Part shown: positions 8,465-16,418 of the stretch, one piece after another
Position numbering within the stretch: the first letter of the stretch is position 1
How the letters are laid out: every line of letters begins with the position of its first letter
Assembly: GCA_038327555.1 (NCBI GenBank)
Contig: JBBQLD010000001.1
Coordinates: 1 to 64,000, forward strand
Reading direction: 5' to 3'
Length of the DNA stretch: 64,000 nucleotides
Source of the DNA: M3007 sp038327555
GTDB lineage: Bacteria > Bacteroidota > Bacteroidia > Chitinophagales > Saprospiraceae
Notes under the pieces: model-generated
Told to the model about the DNA's origin: nothing
Database searches by the model: none
The model's input: the letters and a program-made list of their open reading frames with translations, nothing else
Made by a program: the position numbers and the translations under genes

Positions 8465-8803
8465 ATGTCAATTGTAAAAGAATTCAACGACTACCGTGCC
8501 CGCATGAATGAGCGTATTTTGGCACAGGACAACAAAGTAATCAAACGCTTTTGGAGTCTCGACAACCAAACCTATCAAGAAGGAGCACTTGATGTAAGAA
8601 CAAAAGAACTTCTTGGCCTTGTGGCTTCAATGGTGTTACGTTGCGACGACTGTATCAAATATCACTTAGGCAAATGCCACGAACTGGAGGTAACTACTGA
8701 ACAGATTTTTGAGGTTTTCGCGGTCGCTAATTTAGTCGGTGGTTCTATTTGCGTTCCACACACTCGGCGCGCGGTAGAATATTGGGAGGAATTAAATAAG
8801 TAA
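8465..8803 (+). CDS. Carboxymuconolactone decarboxylase / AhpD-like family protein
   Basis: 112 residues from the ATG at 8465. The upstream extension of the frame is not protein-like and contains the promoter box. The core matches the CMD/AhpD family, with the thiol motif Cys60-x-x-Cys63 followed by His67 (LRCDDCIKYHLGKC) and the helix EIFEVFAVANLVGG-type segment. AhpD proteins use this CxxC in peroxide defence, while CMD enzymes open lactone rings. The intact CxxC favours a redox role. The gene is divergent from the amidotransferase and convergent with the barrel gene. Substrate unknown. Confidence 0.8.
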   Translation: MSIVKEFNDYRARMNERILAQDNKVIKRFWSLDNQTYQEGALDVRTKELLGLVASMVLRCDDCIKYHLGKCHELEVTTEQIFEVFAVANLVGGSICVPHTRRAVEYWEELNK

Positions 8804-8864
8804 CAAGTTTCAAGTTCGTAAGTTTCAAATGTTGATCGGGGTTTTGAACCTTGTAACTTGCTAC
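8800..8864. terminator. Imperfect hairpin made of CAAGTT-type repeats
   Basis: GTAACAAGTTTCAAGTTC (8800-8817) pairs imperfectly with GAACCTTGTAACTTGCTAC (8846-8864). It includes the stop codon of the CMD gene and abuts the stop of the convergent barrel gene, so it probably ends both transcripts. The arms are built from repeated AAGTT phrases. Confidence 0.5.
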
Positions 8865-9601
8865 TAATCAACTACAATAACTTTCTTCAGCAGCCGAAGG
8901 CCCACAGAAAGTTCTACTGTTGTGTTGCGGATACGCCTTTCCGGTATATTGTATATTGCCCCTTGATTGCAAATATCGATCACATTGGGGATTGCGTTTT
9001 GTCTATATTGAGGTGTCACGTCTGGGTTAATGGACAGCTGGATTTGCCCCCCAACGAGTTCACTTAAATCAAATTCAATGCCACCTCCAGCAGAGAACCC
9101 GGCCATCCAGCGTTGAACTCCTCCCATAAGCGGATAAAACCCAGGGTTACAGGTATTTGAACCGCCGCCGAGGTTATCAATATTGGTGCTAAAAGTGTAG
9201 TCGCCACGAAGTCCGCCAAAGTAAAAATAACGGACTCGGCCACTGTTACTTTCTTTAAACCGTTGCTTGGCGCCGAGTGAAAAAGAAAAATTATTGAACT
9301 TAAACCGTTCCGTGAAAGTACCGCCCGGAGCCCCGGAATTAATATTGAAGAACCGATACCGTGTGGCACTTCCTTTTACATGATAGCCAAGTTGCATGTA
9401 GAAAGATCCCCGGCTGTCTTCATTATTAATGCCTTCCATGCTGAGCGCAGCATGATATTGAAACAATGGTTCACGCCCGGAAGCGTTATCCCATTTTTGA
9501 AGCCCAGCCGTGGGACCGAAATGAATGACATAAGCCGTGCTTTGAGCAGCAATTAGTCCAAAAAAGGCAAGGTTGAACAAAAGAGATAGTACAATTCGCA
9601 T
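8864..9601 (-). CDS. Small outer-membrane beta-barrel protein, hypothetical
   Basis: 245 residues. A signal peptide (MRIVLSLLFNLAFFGLIAAQ) is followed by alternating polar/hydrophobic strands typical of 8- to 10-stranded porin-like barrels in this phylum (FYMQLGYHVKGSATRY, FNNFSFSLGAKQRF, FYFGGLRGDYTFST, GFSAGGGIEFDLSELVGGQIQLSI, TTVELSVGLRLLKK). No known ligand signature was recognised. Transcribed alone, convergent with the CMD gene. The placement in the outer membrane is inferred from the signal plus the barrel pattern. Confidence 0.7.
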   Translation of the reverse strand: MRIVLSLLFNLAFFGLIAAQSTAYVIHFGPTAGLQKWDNASGREPLFQYHAALSMEGINNEDSRGSFYMQLGYHVKGSATRYRFFNINSGAPGGTFTERFKFNNFSFSLGAKQRFKESNSGRVRYFYFGGLRGDYTFSTNIDNLGGGSNTCNPGFYPLMGGVQRWMAGFSAGGGIEFDLSELVGGQIQLSINPDVTPQYRQNAIPNVIDICNQGAIYNIPERRIRNTTVELSVGLRLLKKVIVVD

Positions 9602-9693
9602 AATTTTGCTGTTTTTGTGGCGAAAATAAAGATTTGATTTGATTTCAACCTAGAATGCTTTGTAAATAAAGCATAAATCGACCCGGTTTCCTG

Positions 9694-9701
9694 TATTTTT
9701 G
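9694..9701 (+). promoter_or_regulatory. -7 box upstream of the M3 peptidase gene
   Basis: TATTTTTG matches TAnnTTTG and lies 39 bases before the ATG. No -33 box at 19-21 bases was seen. Confidence 0.4.
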
Positions 9702-9740
9702 CCCTGAAAGCCGCCCCCAATTCTCCAAACCCACGCTATC

Positions 9741-11465
9741 ATGAATAGAACATTCTTACCTGCTCCTGTCGTTAATTTTAATGACTTCCCGTACGTACGC
9801 CCTGACATAACAGCGCTTTCTCAAATCTTCGAAAAACATCTCTCCCAATTTATAGCCGCATCTGATTCGGCCAAACAACAGGCGGCACTAACTGATATTG
9901 TAACGGTTCGCGAGGAGTTCGGTTCGATGTTCAATTTGTGCTATATTCGGCATACTTCTAACACATCAGACCCTTTCTACGAGGCTGAAAACCAATATTT
10001 TGACGAGCAATCCCCCAGCTTTGAGGCTTTAAACAATCGCTTTTACCAAGCCCTGCTTGCCTCTCCATTTCGTGCGATTTTGGCTGAAAAATTGGGAAAC
10101 CAGCTTTTCACCTTAGCAGAGGTTTCACTCAAAACATTCCAACCAAGTATCCTCGAAGATCTAAAACTAGAAAATGCCCTAAGCACGGAGTACACTAAAA
10201 TAAAAGCCCGGGCAAAGGTTGATTTTGAGGGTACTTCTTACAACCTCAGCAGCCTACTGCCCATTGAACTTTCCGATAATCGTTTGACCAGAAAAAAAGC
10301 CACCACCGCAAAATGGAATTTCTATGCAGAAAATGCTGATGCCGTAGAAAACATATTTGATCAGATGGTGAAGTTACGGCATGGAATGGCCCAGAAACTC
10401 GGTTTTCGCACCTTCACTGAAGTAGGTTATGCCAGAATGCACCGCTCAGACTATTCACCCGAAATGGTGGCAAATTTCCGGCGGCAAGTTCGTGAGCATA
10501 TTGTCCCCATGGCTACCACCCTTTACGAGCGCCAACACAAAAGACTAGGGATTAAAGACCTAAAAATCTATGATGAAGAATACAAATTTGCCAGTGGAAA
10601 CCCCAAGCCCATTGGAACTCCTGAGCAAATTGTGGCGAACGCGGCCAAAATGTACCACGAACTAAGCCCAGATACGGATGCTTTTTTTACCCAAATGCAG
10701 GCCGCCAATCTTATGGATTTGGTAAACCGTGATGGAAAAGCTACTGGCGGATATTGTACCTACATCAGCAAATTTGCCGCACCTTACATTTTCTCCAATT
10801 TCAATGGCACGAGTGGGGATATTGATGTGCTTACCCATGAAGCAGGCCATGCATTCCAGGTTTGGAACAGTCGCGACTTTCCATTTGAAGAATACCATTG
10901 GCCTACGGCAGATGCCGCCGAAATACACTCCATGAGTATGGAGTTTTTCACTTGGCCATGGATGCGCCTATTTTTCGGGGATCAGACTGACAAGTATCAT
11001 TTCATGCACCTAGCTGGTGCAATACAGTTTTTACCTTACGGTGTTGCTGTGGATGAATTTCAGCACATTGTGTACGAAAATCCGCACATGACCCCTGCCG
11101 AGCGTGATGCCGTTTGGCTGGATCTTGAAGCAACCTACCTGCCCCATCGGGATTACGATGGAATTGAGCACCTGGAAAAAGGGCGTTTCTGGCACAAACA
11201 AAGCCATATTTTCAACTCCCCATTCTATTACATAGATTATGCCTTGGCTCAAATTTGTGCTTTCCAGTTTTGGGTAAAAGACCGTCATGATCACAACACC
11301 GCATGGGCAGATTATCTTCGATTGTGCCAGGCAGGCGGAAGTCAGTCGTTTCTTAATCTACTAAAGCTTGCCAACCTGAAATCGCCCTTTGAAGACGGCT
11401 GTGTCCAATCTGTAGTGGGAGAAATTCAGGATTTTTTGAACCACGTAGACGATTCAAAGTTTTGA
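9741..11465 (+). CDS. M3-family oligoendopeptidase (PepF-like)
   Basis: 574 residues with no signal peptide. It is a cytoplasmic zinc metallopeptidase that trims short peptides. The catalytic motif HEAGH is at 366-370 (DVLTHEAGHAFQVW), with His366 and His370 as zinc ligands and Glu367 as base. Glu394 in AAEIHSMSMEFF is the likely third ligand. Upstream helices (KLRHGMAQKLGFRTFTEVGY) form the deep channel typical of the family. Length matches the 560-600 residue PepF group. The next gene starts 37 bases downstream, so co-transcription is possible. Confidence 0.92.
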   Translation: MNRTFLPAPVVNFNDFPYVRPDITALSQIFEKHLSQFIAASDSAKQQAALTDIVTVREEFGSMFNLCYIRHTSNTSDPFYEAENQYFDEQSPSFEALNNRFYQALLASPFRAILAEKLGNQLFTLAEVSLKTFQPSILEDLKLENALSTEYTKIKARAKVDFEGTSYNLSSLLPIELSDNRLTRKKATTAKWNFYAENADAVENIFDQMVKLRHGMAQKLGFRTFTEVGYARMHRSDYSPEMVANFRRQVREHIVPMATTLYERQHKRLGIKDLKIYDEEYKFASGNPKPIGTPEQIVANAAKMYHELSPDTDAFFTQMQAANLMDLVNRDGKATGGYCTYISKFAAPYIFSNFNGTSGDIDVLTHEAGHAFQVWNSRDFPFEEYHWPTADAAEIHSMSMEFFTWPWMRLFFGDQTDKYHFMHLAGAIQFLPYGVAVDEFQHIVYENPHMTPAERDAVWLDLEATYLPHRDYDGIEHLEKGRFWHKQSHIFNSPFYYIDYALAQICAFQFWVKDRHDHNTAWADYLRLCQAGGSQSFLNLLKLANLKSPFEDGCVQSVVGEIQDFLNHVDDSKF

Positions 11466-11471
11466 CTTGGA

Positions 11472-11495
11472 AACGTGTGAATAATTACTTATTTT
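11472..11495 (+). repeat. Divergent copy of the AACGGGTAAATAATAACTT repeat
   Basis: AACGTGTGAATAATTACTTA resembles the left arm and loop of the repeat at 33916-33948. It ends 7 bases before the DUF4159 start codon. The second arm is degraded. Confidence 0.35.
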
Positions 11496-11502
11496 CAAAC
11501 AA

Positions 11503-12159
11503 ATGCGCTACACAATATTAGTATTTACATTCCTTTTGGCCACTGCTTTTAGCGTTGTTACAACTCCGCCTACCCTCAAGCTTGCCTTGCTCAAATACAG
11601 CGGTGGCGGCGATTGGTACAACGATGTCAATTCCTTAAAAAATCTCGCTAAATTTTGCAACGAAAACCTCCGAACCAACTTTGATGCCACAGATTACGCA
11701 ACCGTAGAGCCCGGTAGTGCCGAGGTGTTCAACTACCCAATCGTGTATGCTACCGGACATGGAAATATGCTTTTTAGCGACCTTGAAGCGCGCAATATGC
11801 GGGCCTACCTTGAAGGCGGTGGTTTTCTAATTTTGAACGATGACTTTGGGCTTGATCCCTTTGTGCGTCCCGCCATGAAAAAAATTTTCCCAGAACTTGA
11901 CTTCGTGGAGCTTCCCTTTAGCCACCCGATTTATCATCAGAAATACGATTTTAATAACGGGCTTCCAAAGATTCACGAGCATGATGGCAAGCCAGCACAG
12001 GGCTTTGGACTGCTTTACCAGGGGCGTCTGGTCTGCTACTACAACTTTGAAACCGACCTCGGTGATGGCTGGGATGATATACACAATGACCCAAAAGAAT
12101 TGCGCACAAAAGCCCTGCAAATGGGTGCTAATATTGTTCAGTATGTTTTTGGGCAGTAG
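11503..12159 (+). CDS. DUF4159 domain protein, exported
   Basis: 218 residues. The N-terminus has a short signal-like stretch (MRYTILVFTFLLATAFSVV). The body matches DUF4159 in outline: a KYSGGGDWYNDVNSLKNLAKF opening, the YATGHGNMLFS segment, and GGFLILNDDFGLDPFVRPAMKKIFPE. The domain has a glutamine-amidotransferase-like fold without an evident catalytic Cys. Family members often sit beside MoxR/vWA (Bat) gene clusters. Here the Bat-type genes lie near 60-63 kb instead. Function unknown. It lies between the M3 peptidase and purD on the same strand. Confidence 0.8.
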   Translation: MRYTILVFTFLLATAFSVVTTPPTLKLALLKYSGGGDWYNDVNSLKNLAKFCNENLRTNFDATDYATVEPGSAEVFNYPIVYATGHGNMLFSDLEARNMRAYLEGGGFLILNDDFGLDPFVRPAMKKIFPELDFVELPFSHPIYHQKYDFNNGLPKIHEHDGKPAQGFGLLYQGRLVCYYNFETDLGDGWDDIHNDPKELRTKALQMGANIVQYVFGQ

Positions 12160-12194
12160 CCCGTAATACTGTTCCGGCTTAGTCTAGCTGATAA

Positions 12195-13532
12195 ATGCAA
12201 AACCCAAATAGCGCTTACATTCAATTTTTGACCACATTGGCCACTCAAAATTCTTTCCGTCTCCTTCTCCTCGGCTCTGGTGGGAGAGAACACGCGTTTG
12301 CATGGAAATTAGCGCAAAGCAAACGCTGTGCTCAACTTTTTATCGCGCCAGGCAACGCTGGAACCTCTGCTTACGGGCAAAACGTACCGATCAGCCCCTT
12401 GGATTTTCATGCTATTGAAAAATTTGTAGTGGAAAATCAGATTGAAATGGTCATCGTCGGCCCAGAAGAACCGCTTGTGCGTGGCATTTGGGACTATTTT
12501 CAGGAGCGGGATCATTTGAAAAAAATCCCCATCATCGGTCCGTCAAAAGCAGGGGCTGTGCTGGAAGGTAGTAAAGCCTGGAGCAAGCAATTTATGTTTC
12601 GGCACAAGATCCCAACGGCTAGTTATCAAGAATTTACGCCAGAAACACTGGAGGCTGGCTTAGCCTATTTAAAAAGCCATGCACTTCCTATTGTCTTGAA
12701 AGCCGACGGTTTGGCTGCCGGGAAAGGCGTAATTATTTGCCAAAGCCAGCCAGAAGCAGATGCTGAAATGCGGGAAATGCTCGGTGGAAAGTTTGGCGCT
12801 GCTAGTGCCCGTGTAGTGGTAGAAGCCTTTTTGTCGGGTATTGAATTTAGCGTTTTTGTACTGACCGACGGTAAAACCTATAAAATACTGCCAGAAGCAA
12901 AAGATTACAAACGCATCGGGGAGGGCGATACCGGGCCGAATACTGGAGGTATGGGCGCCGTAAGTCCTGTGCCTTTTGTGGATGATTTGATGTGGCAAAA
13001 AGTAGAAGATCGTATTATTCGACCTACCGTAGAAGGATTGAAAAAAGAAATGATCCCGTACAATGGGTTCATTTTCTTTGGATTTATTAGTGTGGGTGGT
13101 GAGCCATTCCTTATCGAATACAACTGCCGTATGGGCGACCCAGAAACGGAGGTGGTACTCCCTCGCCTCAAAAATGACCTCGTGACTTTGTTCGACCATT
13201 GTGCTCGGGGCACTTTGGGTCGTGTCAAAATCAAATCGGACAAACGCACCGCTACCACTGTGTTCTTAGTCAGCGGCGGATACCCGGGCGATTATGAGAA
13301 AGGGAAAGTCGTCAATGGCCTGGATCAAGTAAAAGACGGCATCGCGTTTCATGCTGGCACTGCCCAAACCAAAGAAGGAGAGTGCGTTACTGCCGGAGGC
13401 CGAGTCATTGCGCTTACCAGTTTGGGGAAAGACATTCCAAGTGCTTTGCGCAAATCCAATCGAAATGCAAAAGTGATTCAATTTGAAGGAAAATATTTTC
13501 GTCGCGACATCGGTAAAGATTTGATGGACTGA
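12195..13532 (+). CDS. purD: Phosphoribosylamine-glycine ligase
   Basis: 445 residues. It joins glycine to phosphoribosylamine with ATP, the second step of purine synthesis. Seen are the N-terminal LLLLGSGGREHAFAWKL nucleotide-binding motif, GPEEPLVRGIWDYF, the ATP-grasp core VLKADGLAAGKGVIIC, the signature PEAKDYKRIGEGDTGPNTGG, and the metal site EYNCRMGDPETEVVLPRL. About 22 residues precede the usual PurD start with no nearer ATG, so either a short extension is real or a TTG start is used. No other purine genes are adjacent. Confidence 0.95.
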   Translation: MQNPNSAYIQFLTTLATQNSFRLLLLGSGGREHAFAWKLAQSKRCAQLFIAPGNAGTSAYGQNVPISPLDFHAIEKFVVENQIEMVIVGPEEPLVRGIWDYFQERDHLKKIPIIGPSKAGAVLEGSKAWSKQFMFRHKIPTASYQEFTPETLEAGLAYLKSHALPIVLKADGLAAGKGVIICQSQPEADAEMREMLGGKFGAASARVVVEAFLSGIEFSVFVLTDGKTYKILPEAKDYKRIGEGDTGPNTGGMGAVSPVPFVDDLMWQKVEDRIIRPTVEGLKKEMIPYNGFIFFGFISVGGEPFLIEYNCRMGDPETEVVLPRLKNDLVTLFDHCARGTLGRVKIKSDKRTATTVFLVSGGYPGDYEKGKVVNGLDQVKDGIAFHAGTAQTKEGECVTAGGRVIALTSLGKDIPSALRKSNRNAKVIQFEGKYFRRDIGKDLMD

Positions 13533-13640
13533 TGCTAATTCTACTTTTTTAGATTAACAGCAGCGCGGCAAAACGTCTTTAGAATTAAGGAACGCGGTCT
13601 AAATAAAACAACAATTTACTTTTCAAAACATTGATTATCA

Positions 13641-14069
13641 ATGAAATTCACCCTCATTTCCCTGACTATTCTAGCTACCACCTTGATTTATTTAGCCTGC
13701 AAACAGGCTAAGTTCGCTGCTGACAAACTCCCCGAAAAACAAATCCGCTGGGGCAATGGTGGTGGCTTTGTTGGAAAAGAAAAGTCGAACATCCTACTTG
13801 AAAACGGCCAGATTTTCAATCGCGACATCCTGGGGAACACCACGGAGACTGATAAAACTAAGGGCAAAAAAGCAAAAGCACTTTTTAAGACTATAAAAGC
13901 ACTTGGCTTGACTCAAATGGAGTTCAATCACCCTGGTAATACCTATTCCTTTTTGGAATTTCAAGAAGGCGACATGGTGAGTAGGGTAGTTTGGGGAGAC
14001 AAAAACGCGCCCGTTGGCAAACCTGTGGAGGAGTTATTCTCAGCATTGAATGCATTACTGAAAAAATAG
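13641..14069 (+). CDS. Small lipoprotein, hypothetical
   Basis: 142 residues. The signal ends in a lipobox-like LIYLACK, so Cys20 is probably lipidated. The mature part is a small alpha/beta domain (IRWGNGGGFVGKEKSNILLENGQIF, then TYSFLEFQEGDMVSRVVWGD). No family was recognised. It is convergent with the DMT transporter gene, with only 23 bases between the stops and no clear hairpin. Confidence 0.65.
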   Translation: MKFTLISLTILATTLIYLACKQAKFAADKLPEKQIRWGNGGGFVGKEKSNILLENGQIFNRDILGNTTETDKTKGKKAKALFKTIKALGLTQMEFNHPGNTYSFLEFQEGDMVSRVVWGDKNAPVGKPVEELFSALNALLKK

Positions 14070-14092
14070 GATGTCTAACACGTTCTTAAAGC

Positions 14093-14968
14093 CTACTTTC
14101 TAGCCAAATATACGCCTACTAAAATTACCGCAGTACCCACAAAGTCAATCAGACCAATGGCCTCTCCGTCTAAAGCGCCAATGACAATGGCACCTATTGG
14201 TAAAAGGTAGGTTACAGAGGTGGCAAATATGGCGCTCGTGCGCTGCAAAAGCCAGAAGTACAAAATGGAGCCGATTACTGTACCCACTACTGACAGATAC
14301 AAAATGTAGCCAAGGCCTTTTATGCCGTCTGGATGCTGCCAGGCTGTATCCCAACCACCAGATAGCCAAAGTCCTGCGACAAAAAAGGCTCCAGTGATTA
14401 CGAAGGCCGCCGATGCAATGCCTGCAGGTGGAATGTCGCGCAAATGAGTGTTTACGGTATTCGCGTTGATCGCATAACAAATCGTGGCAAGCACACAAAG
14501 ACTGGCAAAAAAGGCATTGCCCGACACTCCGCTACTGGCGTTAAAAAGTACAAGGATCACTGCCCCACCCAAACCAATCGCCACACCCAGCACTTTTTCT
14601 CGAGAGAACTGCATGGAAAAAAATGCCGTGCCAATCATGAGTGTAAAGAGCGGCGTGAGCGAATTGAGTACGCCGGCGAGGCTACTATTGACGTGCTGTT
14701 GCGCTACCGCGAAAAAGAAATTGGGGATGGCCGAGCCACAAAAGGCAACAATAACCAAAGGTTTCCAACGCCGCCAGTCAATCTTTGACCAATAGGCTGC
14801 TGCAATGGGTAAATAAACCGCTGTGGCAAACACCATGCGCCACATTGCCATTTGCATCGGACTAAAAATCACTACTGAGCGCTTGATAAAAAAGAAAGAT
14901 GCCCCCCAAATCGTAGCAAGGAAAATCATTAAAAACCAATCGAATGCGGAGGGTTGGCGAGAAGGCAT
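14093..14968 (-). CDS. EamA-family (DMT superfamily) transporter
   Basis: 291 residues with about ten hydrophobic helices arranged as two EamA repeats (first starting FDWFLMIFLATIWGASFFFIK, second with ICYAINANTVNTH). The WGASFFFIKRSV and PLFTLMIGTAFFS segments are typical of the family. It is an inner-membrane carrier, generally for efflux of amino acids or other metabolites, but the substrate cannot be inferred. Stands alone between a lipoprotein and the dihydroorotase-like gene. Confidence 0.85.
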   Translation of the reverse strand: MPSRQPSAFDWFLMIFLATIWGASFFFIKRSVVIFSPMQMAMWRMVFATAVYLPIAAAYWSKIDWRRWKPLVIVAFCGSAIPNFFFAVAQQHVNSSLAGVLNSLTPLFTLMIGTAFFSMQFSREKVLGVAIGLGGAVILVLFNASSGVSGNAFFASLCVLATICYAINANTVNTHLRDIPPAGIASAAFVITGAFFVAGLWLSGGWDTAWQHPDGIKGLGYILYLSVVGTVIGSILYFWLLQRTSAIFATSVTYLLPIGAIVIGALDGEAIGLIDFVGTAVILVGVYLARK

Positions 14969-14989
14969 AATTTCTTTAAATTGGGGATT

Positions 14990-15145
14990 TGGTTAATTAT
15001 GGATTTGGTTATTTGAGGTGCCTAAGCTTGGTATTTATGTTTGCTTAAGCGCAAAGTGCAGCATCTGGTTAATAACGTATAAATACCAAGCTTAGGCACC
15101 TCAAATAACCAAATCCCCAATTAACCAAATAACCAATCCCACAGG
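14990..15145. repeat. Long inverted repeat of the CCAAATCCCC family
   Basis: Perfect 38-bp arms at 15001-15038 and 15079-15116, containing GGTGCCTAAGCTTGGTATTT, flank a 40-base loop. The outer flanks are built of the phrases AACCAAAT and CCAAATCCCC, as at 5256-5341. It lies after the stop of the dihydroorotase-like gene (minus strand) and before the DMT gene, so it may act at the transcript end. Confidence 0.85.
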
Positions 15146-15149
15146 CTTG

Positions 15150-16397
15150 CTACTTGCCACTTATTACCCCCAGCACCTTCCCTTTGAATTTTTGGCCAAT
15201 AAAAGGCGTGTTACGAGACTTCGAGCGAATGTTTTTTTCTTCGAAAACCCATTCGGCATCAGGATCGAACACCGTCATTTCGGCAGGCTCACCTTGGCTG
15301 ATTTTTGGAATGGACAAGCCCAGAATCCGACGTGGTGCCAGGCTCATTTTTTCAACTAAATCATTGACATTCAATTCCTTGTTCAAAAAAGTTCGGCATA
15401 ATGCGAAGCTTGTTTCCAAACCAATCATCCCGAATTCGGCATAGGGAAACTCCAGATTTTTGGCCTCTTGGTGCCATGGCGTGTGATTCGAACAAATGAA
15501 GTCAATAGTCCCGTCCAATAATCCCTCGACCAATGCTTCGGTGTCCGATTGGCTGCGAAGTGGGGGGACAATCTTCCAGTTGGAATCAAACGCTGCAAGC
15601 TTTTCATCCGTAAAACAAAGATTTGCCACCGCTACAGAGGCGGTTACGGACAGGCCAGATTGTTTAGCTGCTCGAATGAGTGCAACGCTCCTCGCTGTAG
15701 AAACCAAGTGGATATGAAGCCGTCCCTCGGAATATTCCAACAGACTTAGGTCGCGCTGTACCATAAGTTCTTCAGCCAATGCCGGAAGGCCTTTCAAACC
15801 TAGCGTGGTACTCATCACGCCTTCGTGCATTTGGCCTCCGGCAGCAATGGTTTTATGGTGTGGCACATTAATGACCAAGCCCTTGAAAGCCTGGGCATAT
15901 TGCAGGGCCCGGAGCAAAAGTCCTGCATCCTGCACAGCACGTTTACCATCACTAAAGGCGATCGCGCCAGCTGCGTGCATATCAAAAAGTTCAGCCAAAT
16001 CTTTGCCATCACAGTTTTGTGAGATCGCTCCGATCGGGTAACAATGCACCGGCAAACCTGTCGATTTGTTTTTCACATACAAAACCTCTGACTTGGTATG
16101 AAGCGCTGGATCCGTATTTGGGAAGCAAGCTATTGCTGAAAAACCTCCAGCAATAGCGGCTAGCGCAGCTGAGGTCAAATCCTCACGATGTTCAAAGCCC
16201 GGGTCAGCAGAGTATACTCCGACATCCAACCATCCTGGAGATACGCACAGATTGGAGGACTCCCATATTTCTACGCCTTTCGATGCGGCTATTCGGTCTC
16301 CAATTTCTTCAATATGGCCGTTTCGAATAAGCAGGTCTTTAGGCTGGCTTTCAGTATTGCCATCGAAAATGCGGGCGTTTTTTAACAGTATTTGCAT
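15150..16397 (-). CDS. Dihydroorotase-like protein, probably catalytically inactive (pseudo-DHOase)
   Basis: 415 residues of the dihydroorotase multifunctional-complex type (amidohydrolase fold). The normal first metal motif D-x-H-x-H/R after PGW/PGF is replaced here by D-V-G-V-Y (residues 58-62, GWLDVGVYSADPGFEHRED), so two metal ligands are lost. Later segments are partly kept: HIHLVST for HxHxST, SNHTPWH for the TDHAPH motif, and the GLETSFAL end. Known inactive homologues (PyrC') support aspartate transcarbamoylase as structural partners. pyrB is not nearby. An active DHOase would be expected elsewhere in the genome. Confidence 0.8.
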   Translation of the reverse strand: MQILLKNARIFDGNTESQPKDLLIRNGHIEEIGDRIAASKGVEIWESSNLCVSPGWLDVGVYSADPGFEHREDLTSAALAAIAGGFSAIACFPNTDPALHTKSEVLYVKNKSTGLPVHCYPIGAISQNCDGKDLAELFDMHAAGAIAFSDGKRAVQDAGLLLRALQYAQAFKGLVINVPHHKTIAAGGQMHEGVMSTTLGLKGLPALAEELMVQRDLSLLEYSEGRLHIHLVSTARSVALIRAAKQSGLSVTASVAVANLCFTDEKLAAFDSNWKIVPPLRSQSDTEALVEGLLDGTIDFICSNHTPWHQEAKNLEFPYAEFGMIGLETSFALCRTFLNKELNVNDLVEKMSLAPRRILGLSIPKISQGEPAEMTVFDPDAEWVFEEKNIRSKSRNTPFIGQKFKGKVLGVISGK

Positions 16398-16418
16398 GGC
16401 GTTACATGGTAGCGGTGA

